Source: Hyphomicrobiales bacterium
GTDB lineage: Bacteria; Pseudomonadota; Alphaproteobacteria; Rhizobiales; JACESI01
Length of the DNA: 64,000 nt
NCBI GenBank assembly: GCA_013911885.1
Contig: JACESI010000012.1
Location: 1-64,000, forward strand
Reading direction: 5' to 3'
Position 1 is the first letter of the stretch; every line of letters starts with the position of its first letter. The notes under the pieces were generated by a model that saw only the letters and a list, made by a program, of their open reading frames with translations, searched no databases and was not told the origin of the DNA. Of this stretch, positions 9,064 to 16,732 are shown one piece after another. Both the position numbers and the translations under genes were made by a program.

Positions 9064-9684
9064 CTATTGCACTTGGAGAGGCTGGGAGCGGAATTCCGCG
9101 GCCGAGGCGAGGCCTTCGAACTCGGCGATGAAATGCCGGTAGGCGAAGTTGATGAGGTCTCTCACCAACTCAAGAAGGCCACCCGTCGGCAGTCCATCAA
9201 ACGGGTCGCCATGGGCCAGCGAGTTTCGACGCTCGGCAAGAGTGGGATGAGTCTCGCCTGTCAATTGACCGATCGCAGTTCCTCCACAGCGCACGACCAT
9301 CGGAATTTGCGCGTCCGTCAGGCCGTCGGAATCAACCATGCATTTGAGAAGCGCCGCAAAGCTTCGCTTGTTCTTCGAGATGCGTGCTCCGTATCGATCC
9401 ATCAGCGCCAATTCTAGGGCGATCAGGGCTGCAAGCTCGCCCGCCTTCAAGATACTGATGTCGACCCAGCCCAGCAGGTAGAGGGTCTGCGCTCGGGCAA
9501 ATTTTGTTTGCACGATCTCGGGAATGCGCGTGTCGATGCCCAGACTCGCGACGAATGCACGCCAGTCGGCAGCCTTTGCAAAATGGATGAATCCGCCTGC
9601 GCTGCCCTCTGTCGGCCATGGCAGCAACAACGGCTCATCTCGGTCGCTGAGCGTGATGTGAGAGTGATCCGCCATCGCGTTCAC
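9064..9684 (-). CDS. HEPN-type protein, putative RNase partner of the STAND-like protein
   Basis: This 206-residue, mostly helical protein carries ERRNSLAHGD at 151-160. Arg153 and His158 form the R-x4-H signature of HEPN ribonucleases, with a downstream hydrophobic helix (LLELVRDLINFAYRHF). HEPN domains act as RNA-cleaving effectors in many toxin and antiphage systems. The gene is the middle of a tight operon: its GTG start overlaps the stop of the upstream gene by 4 bp (an in-frame ATG lies 9 bp further in), and the nuclease-NTPase gene starts 9 bp after its stop. The HEPN call rests on one motif plus helical character. A degenerate, RNA-binding-only HEPN is possible. Confidence 0.62.
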   Translation of the reverse strand: MNAMADHSHITLSDRDEPLLLPWPTEGSAGGFIHFAKAADWRAFVASLGIDTRIPEIVQTKFARAQTLYLLGWVDISILKAGELAALIALELALMDRYGARISKNKRSFAALLKCMVDSDGLTDAQIPMVVRCGGTAIGQLTGETHPTLAERRNSLAHGDPFDGLPTGGLLELVRDLINFAYRHFIAEFEGLASAAEFRSQPLQVQ

Positions 9685-10235
9685 GCACGCCGCAACATCC
9701 GCTCGATGCGCATGCGCTGATAGCCGTGAGCATGCACATGCTGGAGGAGCTGGCGGATATCACGGACACCGAATGCAACTGACGCCTTCAAAGGGCTCGA
9801 GAAGGTAGCGTAGAAGGACCAACGTGCGTCAGCTGGCAGCGGGGCGTTCTGTCGTCGATCAGTGATGACTACGTCGCGCGGGTCGCTGGCGTTGCGGAAA
9901 GCATAGAAGGTGATCCAGTCGGGGCGCCGGTAGCGCGCCGCTTTACTGAAGGGCACCGACTGAACCTTCACATCGGTCTGATCGAGGACCCAGTCAAGCT
10001 GCTCCAGAATCTGACGCACCATGTGGCCAACCATCTGCTTAACGCGATCGGCCAACACCTCCTCACGAAACTCGTCGAGCAGGTGCTCCTCGATCCCTTC
10101 GACGGCCGGTTTGCCGAGCTGAGATGCGGTCTCCAGACGCGCAACATTTTCGGCCTCGGTCAGGAACGCCCAGATGCGCTGGCCCAACTCGGTCTCATAG
10201 AGTGACGTGAATTTCTCAGGATTATAGGCAAACAT
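9681..10235 (-). CDS. Hypothetical protein, first gene of the HEPN/STAND-like operon
   Basis: This 184-residue protein starts MFAYNPEKFTSL; AAAGGAGG lies 7 bp upstream, which decides this start over a longer open frame that would overlap gajA. I recognise no family. The N-terminal half is acidic and helical (EGIEEHLLDEFREEVLADRV, MVGHMVRQILEQLDWVLD). The C-terminal half is mixed alpha/beta and ends basic (HAHGYQRMRIERMLRRA). It lies divergent to gajA across about 160 bp. Tight coupling to the HEPN and nuclease-NTPase genes suggests a required component such as a sensor, inhibitor or regulator; this is inference from context. Confidence 0.72.
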   Translation of the reverse strand: MFAYNPEKFTSLYETELGQRIWAFLTEAENVARLETASQLGKPAVEGIEEHLLDEFREEVLADRVKQMVGHMVRQILEQLDWVLDQTDVKVQSVPFSKAARYRRPDWITFYAFRNASDPRDVVITDRRQNAPLPADARWSFYATFSSPLKASVAFGVRDIRQLLQHVHAHGYQRMRIERMLRRA

Positions 10236-10396
10236 GACAGTGCCTCCTTTACCGGGCAAATATGGCCGGTTATAAGTGCCTGTCAATGGTTGCGCACGTC
10301 GTCTAAGCACCACGGGGCCAATACAGTAGGGCATGGCCGCGCTGCGGTGAGCTTGCGTCGAAGCGACGGAGCAATGACGGTTTCGGGGGCGGAACT

Positions 10397-12211
10397 TTGC
10401 AGATCGCAAAGCTAGAGATCGAGAATTTTCGCGGTATCCGTGAGGGCACGATCCTGTTCTCGCCCCATACCGTCTTCGTTGGCGCGAACAACTGCGGGAA
10501 GACAACGGTCGTCGAGGCGTTGGCGCTTCTGTTTGGTCGCGACCGGATGATTCGCCAACTGACGGAGCACGACTTCTACGGTAGCAATCCGCAGCCGCCA
10601 GACCGCATCCGCCTGATCGCAACGGTCATTGACTTCGAAGGCGATGATCCTGCCCAGCACATGGACTGGTTTCGCGACGACAGAGGCGTGGTGAAATGGT
10701 GGAATCCGGCAGACGGCGGCGTGATGCCGGCGCGCACCGATCCCGCTTGGCGTCTCGCCTGCCAGGTCGCTTTCTCCGCCCGGTTCCACCGGCCGTCGCT
10801 GGAAGTGGAAACGCTGCGGTATTTCCACGACGACGATGCGGTCGACGATGTGTTCTCCGAAGAGAGCACCACCGGCTTTCCAGCACGCTTGATCAGAGAC
10901 ATCGGCTTCTTCTTAGTGCCCGCGGCACGAACATGGGATCGAACGGTCTCGTTCGGATCGGAACTGTTCAGGCGGGTTGTCTCGGCTGGTGAGGGCCAAC
11001 CATCGGAGTCCGTCCTTAGTGAGCGCGATAGGTTGCGAGTGCCCGAGGCGCGCCTGGAGGAGGACGAACGCCTCGCACCGATTGTCGCGCAACTGAACGA
11101 CGAATTGCGCGGGTTCTTCCGGACAGCGCCGACGCTCCATTTGAGAGTGACCGCGACCGACAGCGACGGTTTGCTGGAGTCAGTGGTGTCGCACTACGCG
11201 CACGAGGGAGCTGATTTGCCTCTGCCGGCGAAGCGGCATGGCAGTGGGCTGCTGTCGCTACAGCACTTGTTGTTGCTGCTTCAGTTCGGACGACTTCGCG
11301 CGGCCGCCCAAGAGGGCTTTTGGATGGCTTTGGAAGAGCCTGAGCTTCACGTCCCTCCCGCACTTCAGCGGCGATTGGTCCATCGCATCCAGGCGCTTTC
11401 TCAGCAAACGTTCGTTTCAACACACTCGCCGATGGTTGCGGCGCTGGCCGATCCGAAGGGCGTAGCAGTGCTTCGCAACGAGAACGGTAAACTCACGTCC
11501 GTCCCTTTGCTGACGTCCATGTTGCCGGCTGACACACCGAATAGCGTCCGCAAGCTCTTCCAGGTCAATCGTGTCGAGACGATTGCCGCCTTGATGCACG
11601 AGTTCGTTTTGGTCCCTGAAGGACGCACCGACTACGAATGGCTGGGGCTTCTGGTGCGCGCGGTCGACCTGCACCAAAGCTGGGCAGCAGCAGACGAATG
11701 CAGGTTCGACGCTTTTGTCGGCGTGATCCCTACACATGATGGAGCGGTTGTCCGAACCGTCGACGCCATGGCGGCGCTGCATCCGCGGGTGATGGCGATC
11801 GTCGACGGTGACGCCGAAGGTCTGGGCTACGCCGCCGCTCTCACCGCTGCCGGTGCTCTGAATTCAGGCGTGATCATCCGCTGGGCGGATGATCAGACGC
11901 TTGAGGATACGCTCGGTTGGATCGTCGACGCGGACGCGGCCGCCTGCCTCGCGACAATCCAATTCGACAACCCGCCGGCGGCATCGGCGGATTTGGTGGC
12001 ACGCCTGAAAAGTGAGAACCGCAATGCTGGCGGGCTCAAGAAAGACACGTCCAGCTACGAGTCCATCGCCGCCGCAATCGGAGCAAACGAAGCTTGCTGT
12101 GCACGGGCCCGCTCCCTGCTGAATGGAATCGCGGATCTCGCGAAGGGAGTGGCAAACCCCCTGTTTGTCGTCGACGCGAACAACGCCGCGATCAGGGTCT
12201 TTCAGCCGTGA
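10397..12211 (+). CDS. gajA: GajA: OLD-family ATPase with TOPRIM nuclease (Gabija)
   Basis: This 604-residue protein pairs an ABC-type ATPase with a TOPRIM nuclease, as in GajA of the Gabija antiphage system, a nicking enzyme normally held in check by nucleotides. Visible parts are the N-terminal signature MQIAKLEIENFRGI, Walker A VGANNCGKTT (28-37), an ABC-like segment KRHGSGLLSLQHL, Walker B MALEEPELH near 310, the H-loop STHSPM, then the TOPRIM acidic residues VPEGRTD near 409 and IVDGDAEG near 468. The start is TTG; the nearby upstream ATG is out of frame. The next gene overlaps by 4 bp (GTGA) and is the expected helicase. Without gajB it could be called only an OLD nuclease. Confidence 0.87.
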   Translation: MQIAKLEIENFRGIREGTILFSPHTVFVGANNCGKTTVVEALALLFGRDRMIRQLTEHDFYGSNPQPPDRIRLIATVIDFEGDDPAQHMDWFRDDRGVVKWWNPADGGVMPARTDPAWRLACQVAFSARFHRPSLEVETLRYFHDDDAVDDVFSEESTTGFPARLIRDIGFFLVPAARTWDRTVSFGSELFRRVVSAGEGQPSESVLSERDRLRVPEARLEEDERLAPIVAQLNDELRGFFRTAPTLHLRVTATDSDGLLESVVSHYAHEGADLPLPAKRHGSGLLSLQHLLLLLQFGRLRAAAQEGFWMALEEPELHVPPALQRRLVHRIQALSQQTFVSTHSPMVAALADPKGVAVLRNENGKLTSVPLLTSMLPADTPNSVRKLFQVNRVETIAALMHEFVLVPEGRTDYEWLGLLVRAVDLHQSWAAADECRFDAFVGVIPTHDGAVVRTVDAMAALHPRVMAIVDGDAEGLGYAAALTAAGALNSGVIIRWADDQTLEDTLGWIVDADAAACLATIQFDNPPAASADLVARLKSENRNAGGLKKDTSSYESIAAAIGANEACCARARSLLNGIADLAKGVANPLFVVDANNAAIRVFQP

Positions 12212-13476
12212 CCATTCGGGCGGTCGAGGGGGCTGCTGGGTGCGGGAAAACGCATCGGCTGATGGTGATGCTCGCAGAAACCCTTGCCGCCCACCCTTTG
12301 ACCCAGGGGCAGCGCGTGCTCGCCTTGACGTTCATGCACGGAGCTCGACGACGGCTATCGGACCGCCTCAAAGGCGTCGCTGGTCTCTCTGGACAAGTAC
12401 AATGCTGCACAGTGGATGCCTTCGCGTGGCGCATCTACCGACGCTGGCGGGGTCTCGCGACCGCTCTTGAGATACCGGCCACCACGGAGGGCGAATTCGA
12501 CGCTGTGTGCGATGCGGCAGGTTTGCTGCTTGAGCAGGCGCAGGTTCGTTCGTGGACCGCGATGAGCTTCCCGATCATTCTCGTTGATGAAGGTCAGGAT
12601 CTACGGCCGCAGCGTCTGCGAATGTTGATTGCTCTTTCGGGAGCAACGCATGCGCTGATCGCAGCCGATGAGTTTCAATGCCTAGATCAAGCGCTTCGCC
12701 CGAACCCCCTTGTAACCTGGCTTCAGGATGCCGCGGAGCCCGAAACCCTGGCGCAGGTCCGTAGGACGAACGTCGCGGGCCTGCTCGCGGCGGCAACGGC
12801 GATCCGAGGTGGTCAAGCTCCGGTCAACGGACAAGGGTTTCGCATCTTGCAGCCAGGCGTGAGCGTGCCGCTCGCGGCCACATTGCTCGCAAACGCTATC
12901 GCGTGGCGCCAGGGCGGCGACGTGGCTGTCATTACCCCCGCGCTACAGGGTGGGTTTGCTCAGTCGGTCGTCGCGCGGGTTGTGCAAGGCCCATGCGGTC
13001 AACAACAAAATGGCCCGTATTCCATCCACTGGGAGGGAACGGACCGCGACGAGACTCACCTCATTGTCGGAGCCCTTCAGCTATCAGCGGCGCCAACCGC
13101 CACAGAGGTATGCGCTGCGCTTCGGGCCCTTCCTCCATCCGGGCCGGCAAAGGCGACGCTCAGCTGGGTACACAATCAGATTCACGCGGTTGGGCGCTCA
13201 GACTTCACGCGGGAGGAAATCGAAGCGGTAGTTGCGCGAAACGTAGCCCTTCGTCGCCAACATGGCGGTGGCGGATCGCACCTCTTCAGCGCAATGACAA
13301 TTCAGCAGGCAAAAAACCGCGAGTTCGAAGGTGTGGTCGTCATATGGCCATATCAAGTTGGCGGGGATGTCGAGCACAAGCGCCGCCTGTTGTACAACGC
13401 GGTGACGCGTGCAAAGCGTTGGTGCAATATCATCGTCCAAGGCCAGAATCTTCTCGCCGCCGCACCGTTTGCGTAA
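12208..13476 (+). CDS. gajB: GajB: UvrD/Rep-like helicase (Gabija)
   Basis: This superfamily 1 helicase partner of GajA starts with GTG overlapping the gajA stop (GTGA); a longer frame opens upstream inside gajA but would lack a reason to be used. The 422-residue protein shows motif I GAAGCGKTHR at 8-17, motif II ILVDEGQD near 125, motif III AADEFQCLDQ, motif V AKNREFEGVVVIWP and motif VI NAVTRAKRW. It is somewhat short for a GajB of about 490 residues and lacks large 1B/2B insertions. In Gabija, GajB associates with GajA and is thought to sense DNA ends or processed DNA. Confidence 0.85.
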   Translation: MTIRAVEGAAGCGKTHRLMVMLAETLAAHPLTQGQRVLALTFMHGARRRLSDRLKGVAGLSGQVQCCTVDAFAWRIYRRWRGLATALEIPATTEGEFDAVCDAAGLLLEQAQVRSWTAMSFPIILVDEGQDLRPQRLRMLIALSGATHALIAADEFQCLDQALRPNPLVTWLQDAAEPETLAQVRRTNVAGLLAAATAIRGGQAPVNGQGFRILQPGVSVPLAATLLANAIAWRQGGDVAVITPALQGGFAQSVVARVVQGPCGQQQNGPYSIHWEGTDRDETHLIVGALQLSAAPTATEVCAALRALPPSGPAKATLSWVHNQIHAVGRSDFTREEIEAVVARNVALRRQHGGGGSHLFSAMTIQQAKNREFEGVVVIWPYQVGGDVEHKRRLLYNAVTRAKRWCNIIVQGQNLLAAAPFA

Positions 13477-13994
13477 CGTAATTGGGAGCGATGGAAATGC
13501 CTGATGCAGGAGTGTGCTGCGGGCCGGACTCGAAACCGGCTATTGGATGGGCTTAGCGCGCCGAGCCATTACGCCGGTGCCTTCTCGTCACCATCTCGGG
13601 CCTTTGCTGGCCATGTGTCCTTCCACACCGCCGCAGCAAGAGGCGTTTTGTCTATCTGCTCACCCGGCTTCCATCAAGCCGTCAAGCTCAAACGGGATAG
13701 CGGGAGAGAGACGGTGAGCATGGCGAGCACGGACGTGTTGTGCTAACGGTGATGACGGTGTTTTCTCGCACCGGCGCGTAGCGCGCTATGTGGCCGACCG
13801 CGCGAAAGATCGACCAATCGCTGTCGATAGAAGCCGAAACTTCGCTGAATCCGAATCGCGCGAATTTCCCTTTGAAGTCATAAGCGAAAAATTTTGACGG
13901 CGCGATGGTCGGGCTTTGACCGTCAACAGAAAGAAATTACGCTGGTAAATCAGCGCGTTGAGATGCATTGAGAGAATCGAGTGGGAGTGATCTT
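13477..13994 (+). other. Gene-poor stretch with degenerate coding remnants
   Basis: No convincing intact gene is visible between gajB and the mrr remnant. Short protein-like tails occur in different frames, for example EHGRVVLTVMTVFSRTGA ending near 13791 and a tail ending FPFEVISEKF near 13896, but they have no recognisable start or family. The stretch reads as decayed island DNA. Confidence 0.5.
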
Positions 13995-14142
13995 ATGATA
14001 CCAGACTATCAGATACTCATGCGCCCCGTGCTGCTTGATCGATGGAATTCAGCTTACCAAACTGCTGATTCGCTACAATATCGGCTGCCGCGATGAGGAG
14101 GTCATCCATCTCAAGAAGATCGACGAGGATTTCTTTGAGTAG
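13995..14142 (+). pseudogene. mrr: Remnant of an Mrr-type restriction endonuclease gene
   Basis: An ATG after GGGAGTGATCTT starts MIPDYQILMRPVLLDRW, the usual Mrr N-terminus. About 50 bp later, in a shifted frame, comes KLLIRYNIGCRDEEVIHLKK followed by IDEDFFE and stop, which matches the Mrr C-terminus. The central nuclease domain of about 250 residues is deleted and the two ends are joined out of frame, so no function is expected. Mrr cuts methylated DNA in intact form. The identification rests on two short but characteristic ends. Confidence 0.68.
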
Positions 14143-14633
14143 TTTGTAGCCAAGAAATGCCTGAATGTGGGCTGGATGGCCAGCGAGGAATCTTTCCCGG
14201 CGCAGGATCGTCGGCACGCTCAACAAAAGTTAATGATTGCAAGGAGCTTCGGACATTTCGCAGAAAGCTGTTTTCGGGATGGTCAAATGGTAGATAGTAC
14301 CCGGTCCATGCGACGGACGATTTACGATGTCTTGCTGTTAGTGCGCAGGGAAACCTTCAAGATGCTTTAGGTGAGTTTAGTATTTCCCATAACGCTAGTT
14401 AAGATTTTCTATCTTCGCATACGGATAAAATTATGAGCGAATGGTACGACAATCAAAGGCAGCTAAGCAGTATTCGCCGTGAGGCGCGTGCCTGAAGGAA
14501 TGCGTTGCCGATCTGGTGCTTGAGAACAGGCTGCTCCATCCTGCCTAAATTCCATGCAGCGGTACGCAGTGATTCAGGCAATTTTAAAAAATGGTGCATT
14601 GCAATATTTTCATTCATGCGCGCAATATAGGCG
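14143..14633. other. Stretch with no recognised gene, island to nas boundary
   Basis: About 490 bp between the mrr remnant and nasT. Open frames of 60-80 codons exist on both strands but resemble nothing and lack good ribosome sites. The DNA is more AT-rich toward 14390-14420 and 14580-14600, where the nasT promoter may lie. No tRNA, integrase or attachment repeat was seen at this edge. Confidence 0.45.
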
Positions 14634-15230
14634 ATGAGTGAAGCCAGCCCGACCGTTCTCGTGATCGATACAAACCCAGCGCGGGCCGCCATCATTGAGG
14701 CCGGGTTGCGGGCGGAGGGTTATGACCGCATTCATGTCGATACCCGAATGGAAGGGCTCGCTGCCCGGATAGCGGTGCTCTTTCCTGATGTGATCGTGAT
14801 GGACCTTGGCAATCCGAACCGCGACATGCTCGAAAACATGTTTCAGGTCGCCCGCGCTGTCAAAAAGCCGATTGCGATGTTTGTCGATCAATCCGACCGG
14901 GAAAGCATGGAAAAGGCGATTGATGCCGGGGTGTCGGCCTATGTGGTTGACGGGTTCAGGGTGGACCGGGTGCGCTCCATCATGGAAATGGCGATCAGTC
15001 GTTTCAACGCCTTCTCGCGGCTTGAGCGGGAACTGGAATCAGCCAGAGGGGCGCTTGCAGATCGCAACAGCGTGGACAAGGCAAAGCGTATTCTGATGCG
15101 CACGCGCCAGATGTCGGAGGAGGACGCTTACGCGCTTCTTCGAAAATCGGCGATGAACCAGAACCGGAAAATTGCGGATGTGGCTGAAAGCCTGATCCTC
15201 TCCGCCGAACTTTTGGGAAGGGGCGAGTAA
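14634..15230 (+). CDS. nasT: NasT: ANTAR-domain transcription antiterminator
   Basis: This 198-residue RNA-binding response regulator controls nitrate assimilation. A receiver-like domain covers residues 1-125 (TVLVIDTNPARAA, VIVMDLGNP, the phospho-acceptor region). A coiled linker follows, then an ANTAR domain near 128-190 (DRNSVDKAKRILMRTRQMSE, YALLRKSAMNQNRKI). NasT binds paired hexaloop hairpins in leader RNA and prevents termination; NasS sequesters it when nitrate is absent. The gene is 3 bp upstream of nasS, and a matching hairpin-terminator leader lies before nrtA. The start has only a weak ribosome site. Confidence 0.92.
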   Translation: MSEASPTVLVIDTNPARAAIIEAGLRAEGYDRIHVDTRMEGLAARIAVLFPDVIVMDLGNPNRDMLENMFQVARAVKKPIAMFVDQSDRESMEKAIDAGVSAYVVDGFRVDRVRSIMEMAISRFNAFSRLERELESARGALADRNSVDKAKRILMRTRQMSEEDAYALLRKSAMNQNRKIADVAESLILSAELLGRGE

Positions 15231-15233
15231 ACA

Positions 15234-16406
15234 ATGGCGCTTGATATTGTCAAAGCAGCTTTCATGCCGTTGATCGATGCCTCCATTCTGGTGGCCGCGC
15301 GCGAGATGAAGTTCGCCGATGCCGAGGGGCTTGATCTGGTTCTGACGCGTGAGACCTCCTGGGCAAATGTGCGCGACCGGGTCGCAATCGGTCATTTTGA
15401 CGTGGCGCATATGCTGGCGCCCATGCCGATCGCCGCCAATCTCGGGTTGACGCCGATGCGCTGCGAACTCATCGCGCCGATGGCGCTTGGCCTTGGCGGC
15501 AACGCGGTCACGGTATCGAAGGCGCTGAGCCTTGATGCCAGCCAGATGCTCGATGCCGCCAGTGCTGGCACGCATCTTCGCGGTCACATCGCCGCGCGGC
15601 TGAAAGCAGGGGAACCGAAACTGCAATTCGCCGTGGTTCATTCTCATTCCGCGCATAATTTAGAACTTCGCTACTGGCTTGCCGCCTGCGGCATCGACCC
15701 GGAAAAAGACATCGACATCGTTATCCTGCCGCCGTCTTATATGGTCGATGCGCTTCAGCACGGCACCATAGACGGGTATTGCGTCGGCGAACCTTGGAAT
15801 AGTATGGCGGTGGAGCGTGATCTCGGTTCACCGCTTACAACCAAGAATGCGATCTGGGCTGCGAGCCCGGAAAAGGTTCTGGGCGTGCGAACCTCCTGGG
15901 CGAGCGAGAAGCCGGACATTCTTGCGGCACTCCTGCGCGCCTTGATCCGTTCGGCAAAATGGTGCGGCAATTCGGCAAACCGCGGCGTCCTGTCGCAAAT
16001 GCTCGCGCGGCCGGATTATCTCAATGTCCCGGCTGCCGTGATTGAGCGGTCGCTTGGCAGCGTTGCAGGCTTCGAGCCGTTTGAAAAGGCTGCGACATTT
16101 CCCTGGTTGAGCCATGCGATGTGGTTCTACAGTCAGATGGTGCGCTGGAACCTGGTCGCACATGTGCCGGGTCATGTCGATCTCGTCCAGAAAACCTATC
16201 GCCCAGACCTTTATCGCCGGGCGCTCACAAGCACCGGCACGGTCATTCCGAGTGCAAATTCCAAGGTTGAAGGGGCCCTTAAGGCGCCGATGCCTGTCGG
16301 TACGACCGGCGGCGTTCTGATCCTCGGCCCGGACGGATTTTTCGATGGTCTCGCCTTCGATCCGGACGAAATTGACGCCTATATCCTGGCGCAGAAAAAG
16401 GCGTGA
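15234..16406 (+). CDS. nasS: NasS: cytoplasmic nitrate sensor of the NasST pair
   Basis: This 390-residue protein is homologous to the periplasmic nitrate-binding protein NrtA but starts directly at the mature domain (MALDIVKAAFMPLIDASILV), so it stays in the cytoplasm. Shared elements with the NrtA in this window are GHFDVAHMLAPMPIA, HNLELRYWLA, DGYCVGEPWN and MWFYSQMVRWN. In the known NasST scheme it binds NasT and releases it upon nitrate or nitrite binding. Its position immediately after nasT and the missing signal peptide separate it from the transporter subunit. Confidence 0.9.
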   Translation: MALDIVKAAFMPLIDASILVAAREMKFADAEGLDLVLTRETSWANVRDRVAIGHFDVAHMLAPMPIAANLGLTPMRCELIAPMALGLGGNAVTVSKALSLDASQMLDAASAGTHLRGHIAARLKAGEPKLQFAVVHSHSAHNLELRYWLAACGIDPEKDIDIVILPPSYMVDALQHGTIDGYCVGEPWNSMAVERDLGSPLTTKNAIWAASPEKVLGVRTSWASEKPDILAALLRALIRSAKWCGNSANRGVLSQMLARPDYLNVPAAVIERSLGSVAGFEPFEKAATFPWLSHAMWFYSQMVRWNLVAHVPGHVDLVQKTYRPDLYRRALTSTGTVIPSANSKVEGALKAPMPVGTTGGVLILGPDGFFDGLAFDPDEIDAYILAQKKA

Positions 16407-16561
16407 TATGGAAGGTCAGTTTTTATGCGTTGCGAGATGGCGCTTGTTTTTTGTGCAGTGCAATGCCTAGGCTCTGTGCGGATCGGTATTCAGCCAGGTG
16501 AAGAAACCGGACGATATTTTTTAAGCCTCTGTAAAATATGAGCATTTCACGAGGCGTAAAA

Positions 16562-16578
16562 CTGGCACAATCCATGCT
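16562..16578 (+). promoter_or_regulatory. Sigma-54-type -24/-12 promoter of the nrtA-nasA operon
   Basis: CTGGCACAATCCATGCT matches the RpoN consensus TGGCAC-N5-TTGC with one mismatch. The invariant GG (16564-16565) and GC (16576-16577) have exactly 10 bp between them. Transcription would begin near 16589, just before the ANTAR hairpin. This would link the operon to NtrC-type nitrogen control; activator sites were not firmly identified. Confidence 0.65.
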
Positions 16579-16607
16579 TTAAGATTTGGTAACTATCCGA
16601 GAATTTG

Positions 16608-16705
16608 GTGATCCAACGGCGGATCACGACAAATAAGCAACGCTGCTGCCCTGTTCTGCCTTCGCACACTTGCTGCGTGGCTGGAGAGATCAGCAGCTTT
16701 TTTTT
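16608..16705 (+). promoter_or_regulatory. NasT-responsive leader: ANTAR hairpin plus terminator
   Basis: A 7-bp stem (GTGATCC/GGATCAC, 16608-16627) closes hexaloop AACGGC, with A at loop position 1 and G at position 4, the ANTAR recognition signature. Downstream, TGCTG (16671-16675) or GCTGCTG (16642-16648) can pair with CAGCA(GC) at 16691-16697, followed by eight T, making a factor-independent terminator 28 bp before nrtA. A second hexaloop element is not clear; AACGCT at 16639-16644 has only a 3-bp stem. NasT binding should favour readthrough when nitrate is present. Confidence 0.78.
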
Positions 16706-16732
16706 GCCCAAATCGACGAAATGGAGATGAAA

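Noticed and set aside
10236..10622. N-terminal extension of the 184-residue opener gene overlapping gajA
   Set aside because: The extension is low quality (Arg/Ser/Pro-rich) and AAAGGAGG sits just before the internal ATG at 10235.
16451..16463. TTGTGCAGTGCAA as an NtrC site for the nrtA promoter
   Set aside because: It is symmetric and about 110 bp upstream, but the match to the NtrC consensus is partial, so it was not listed as a feature.
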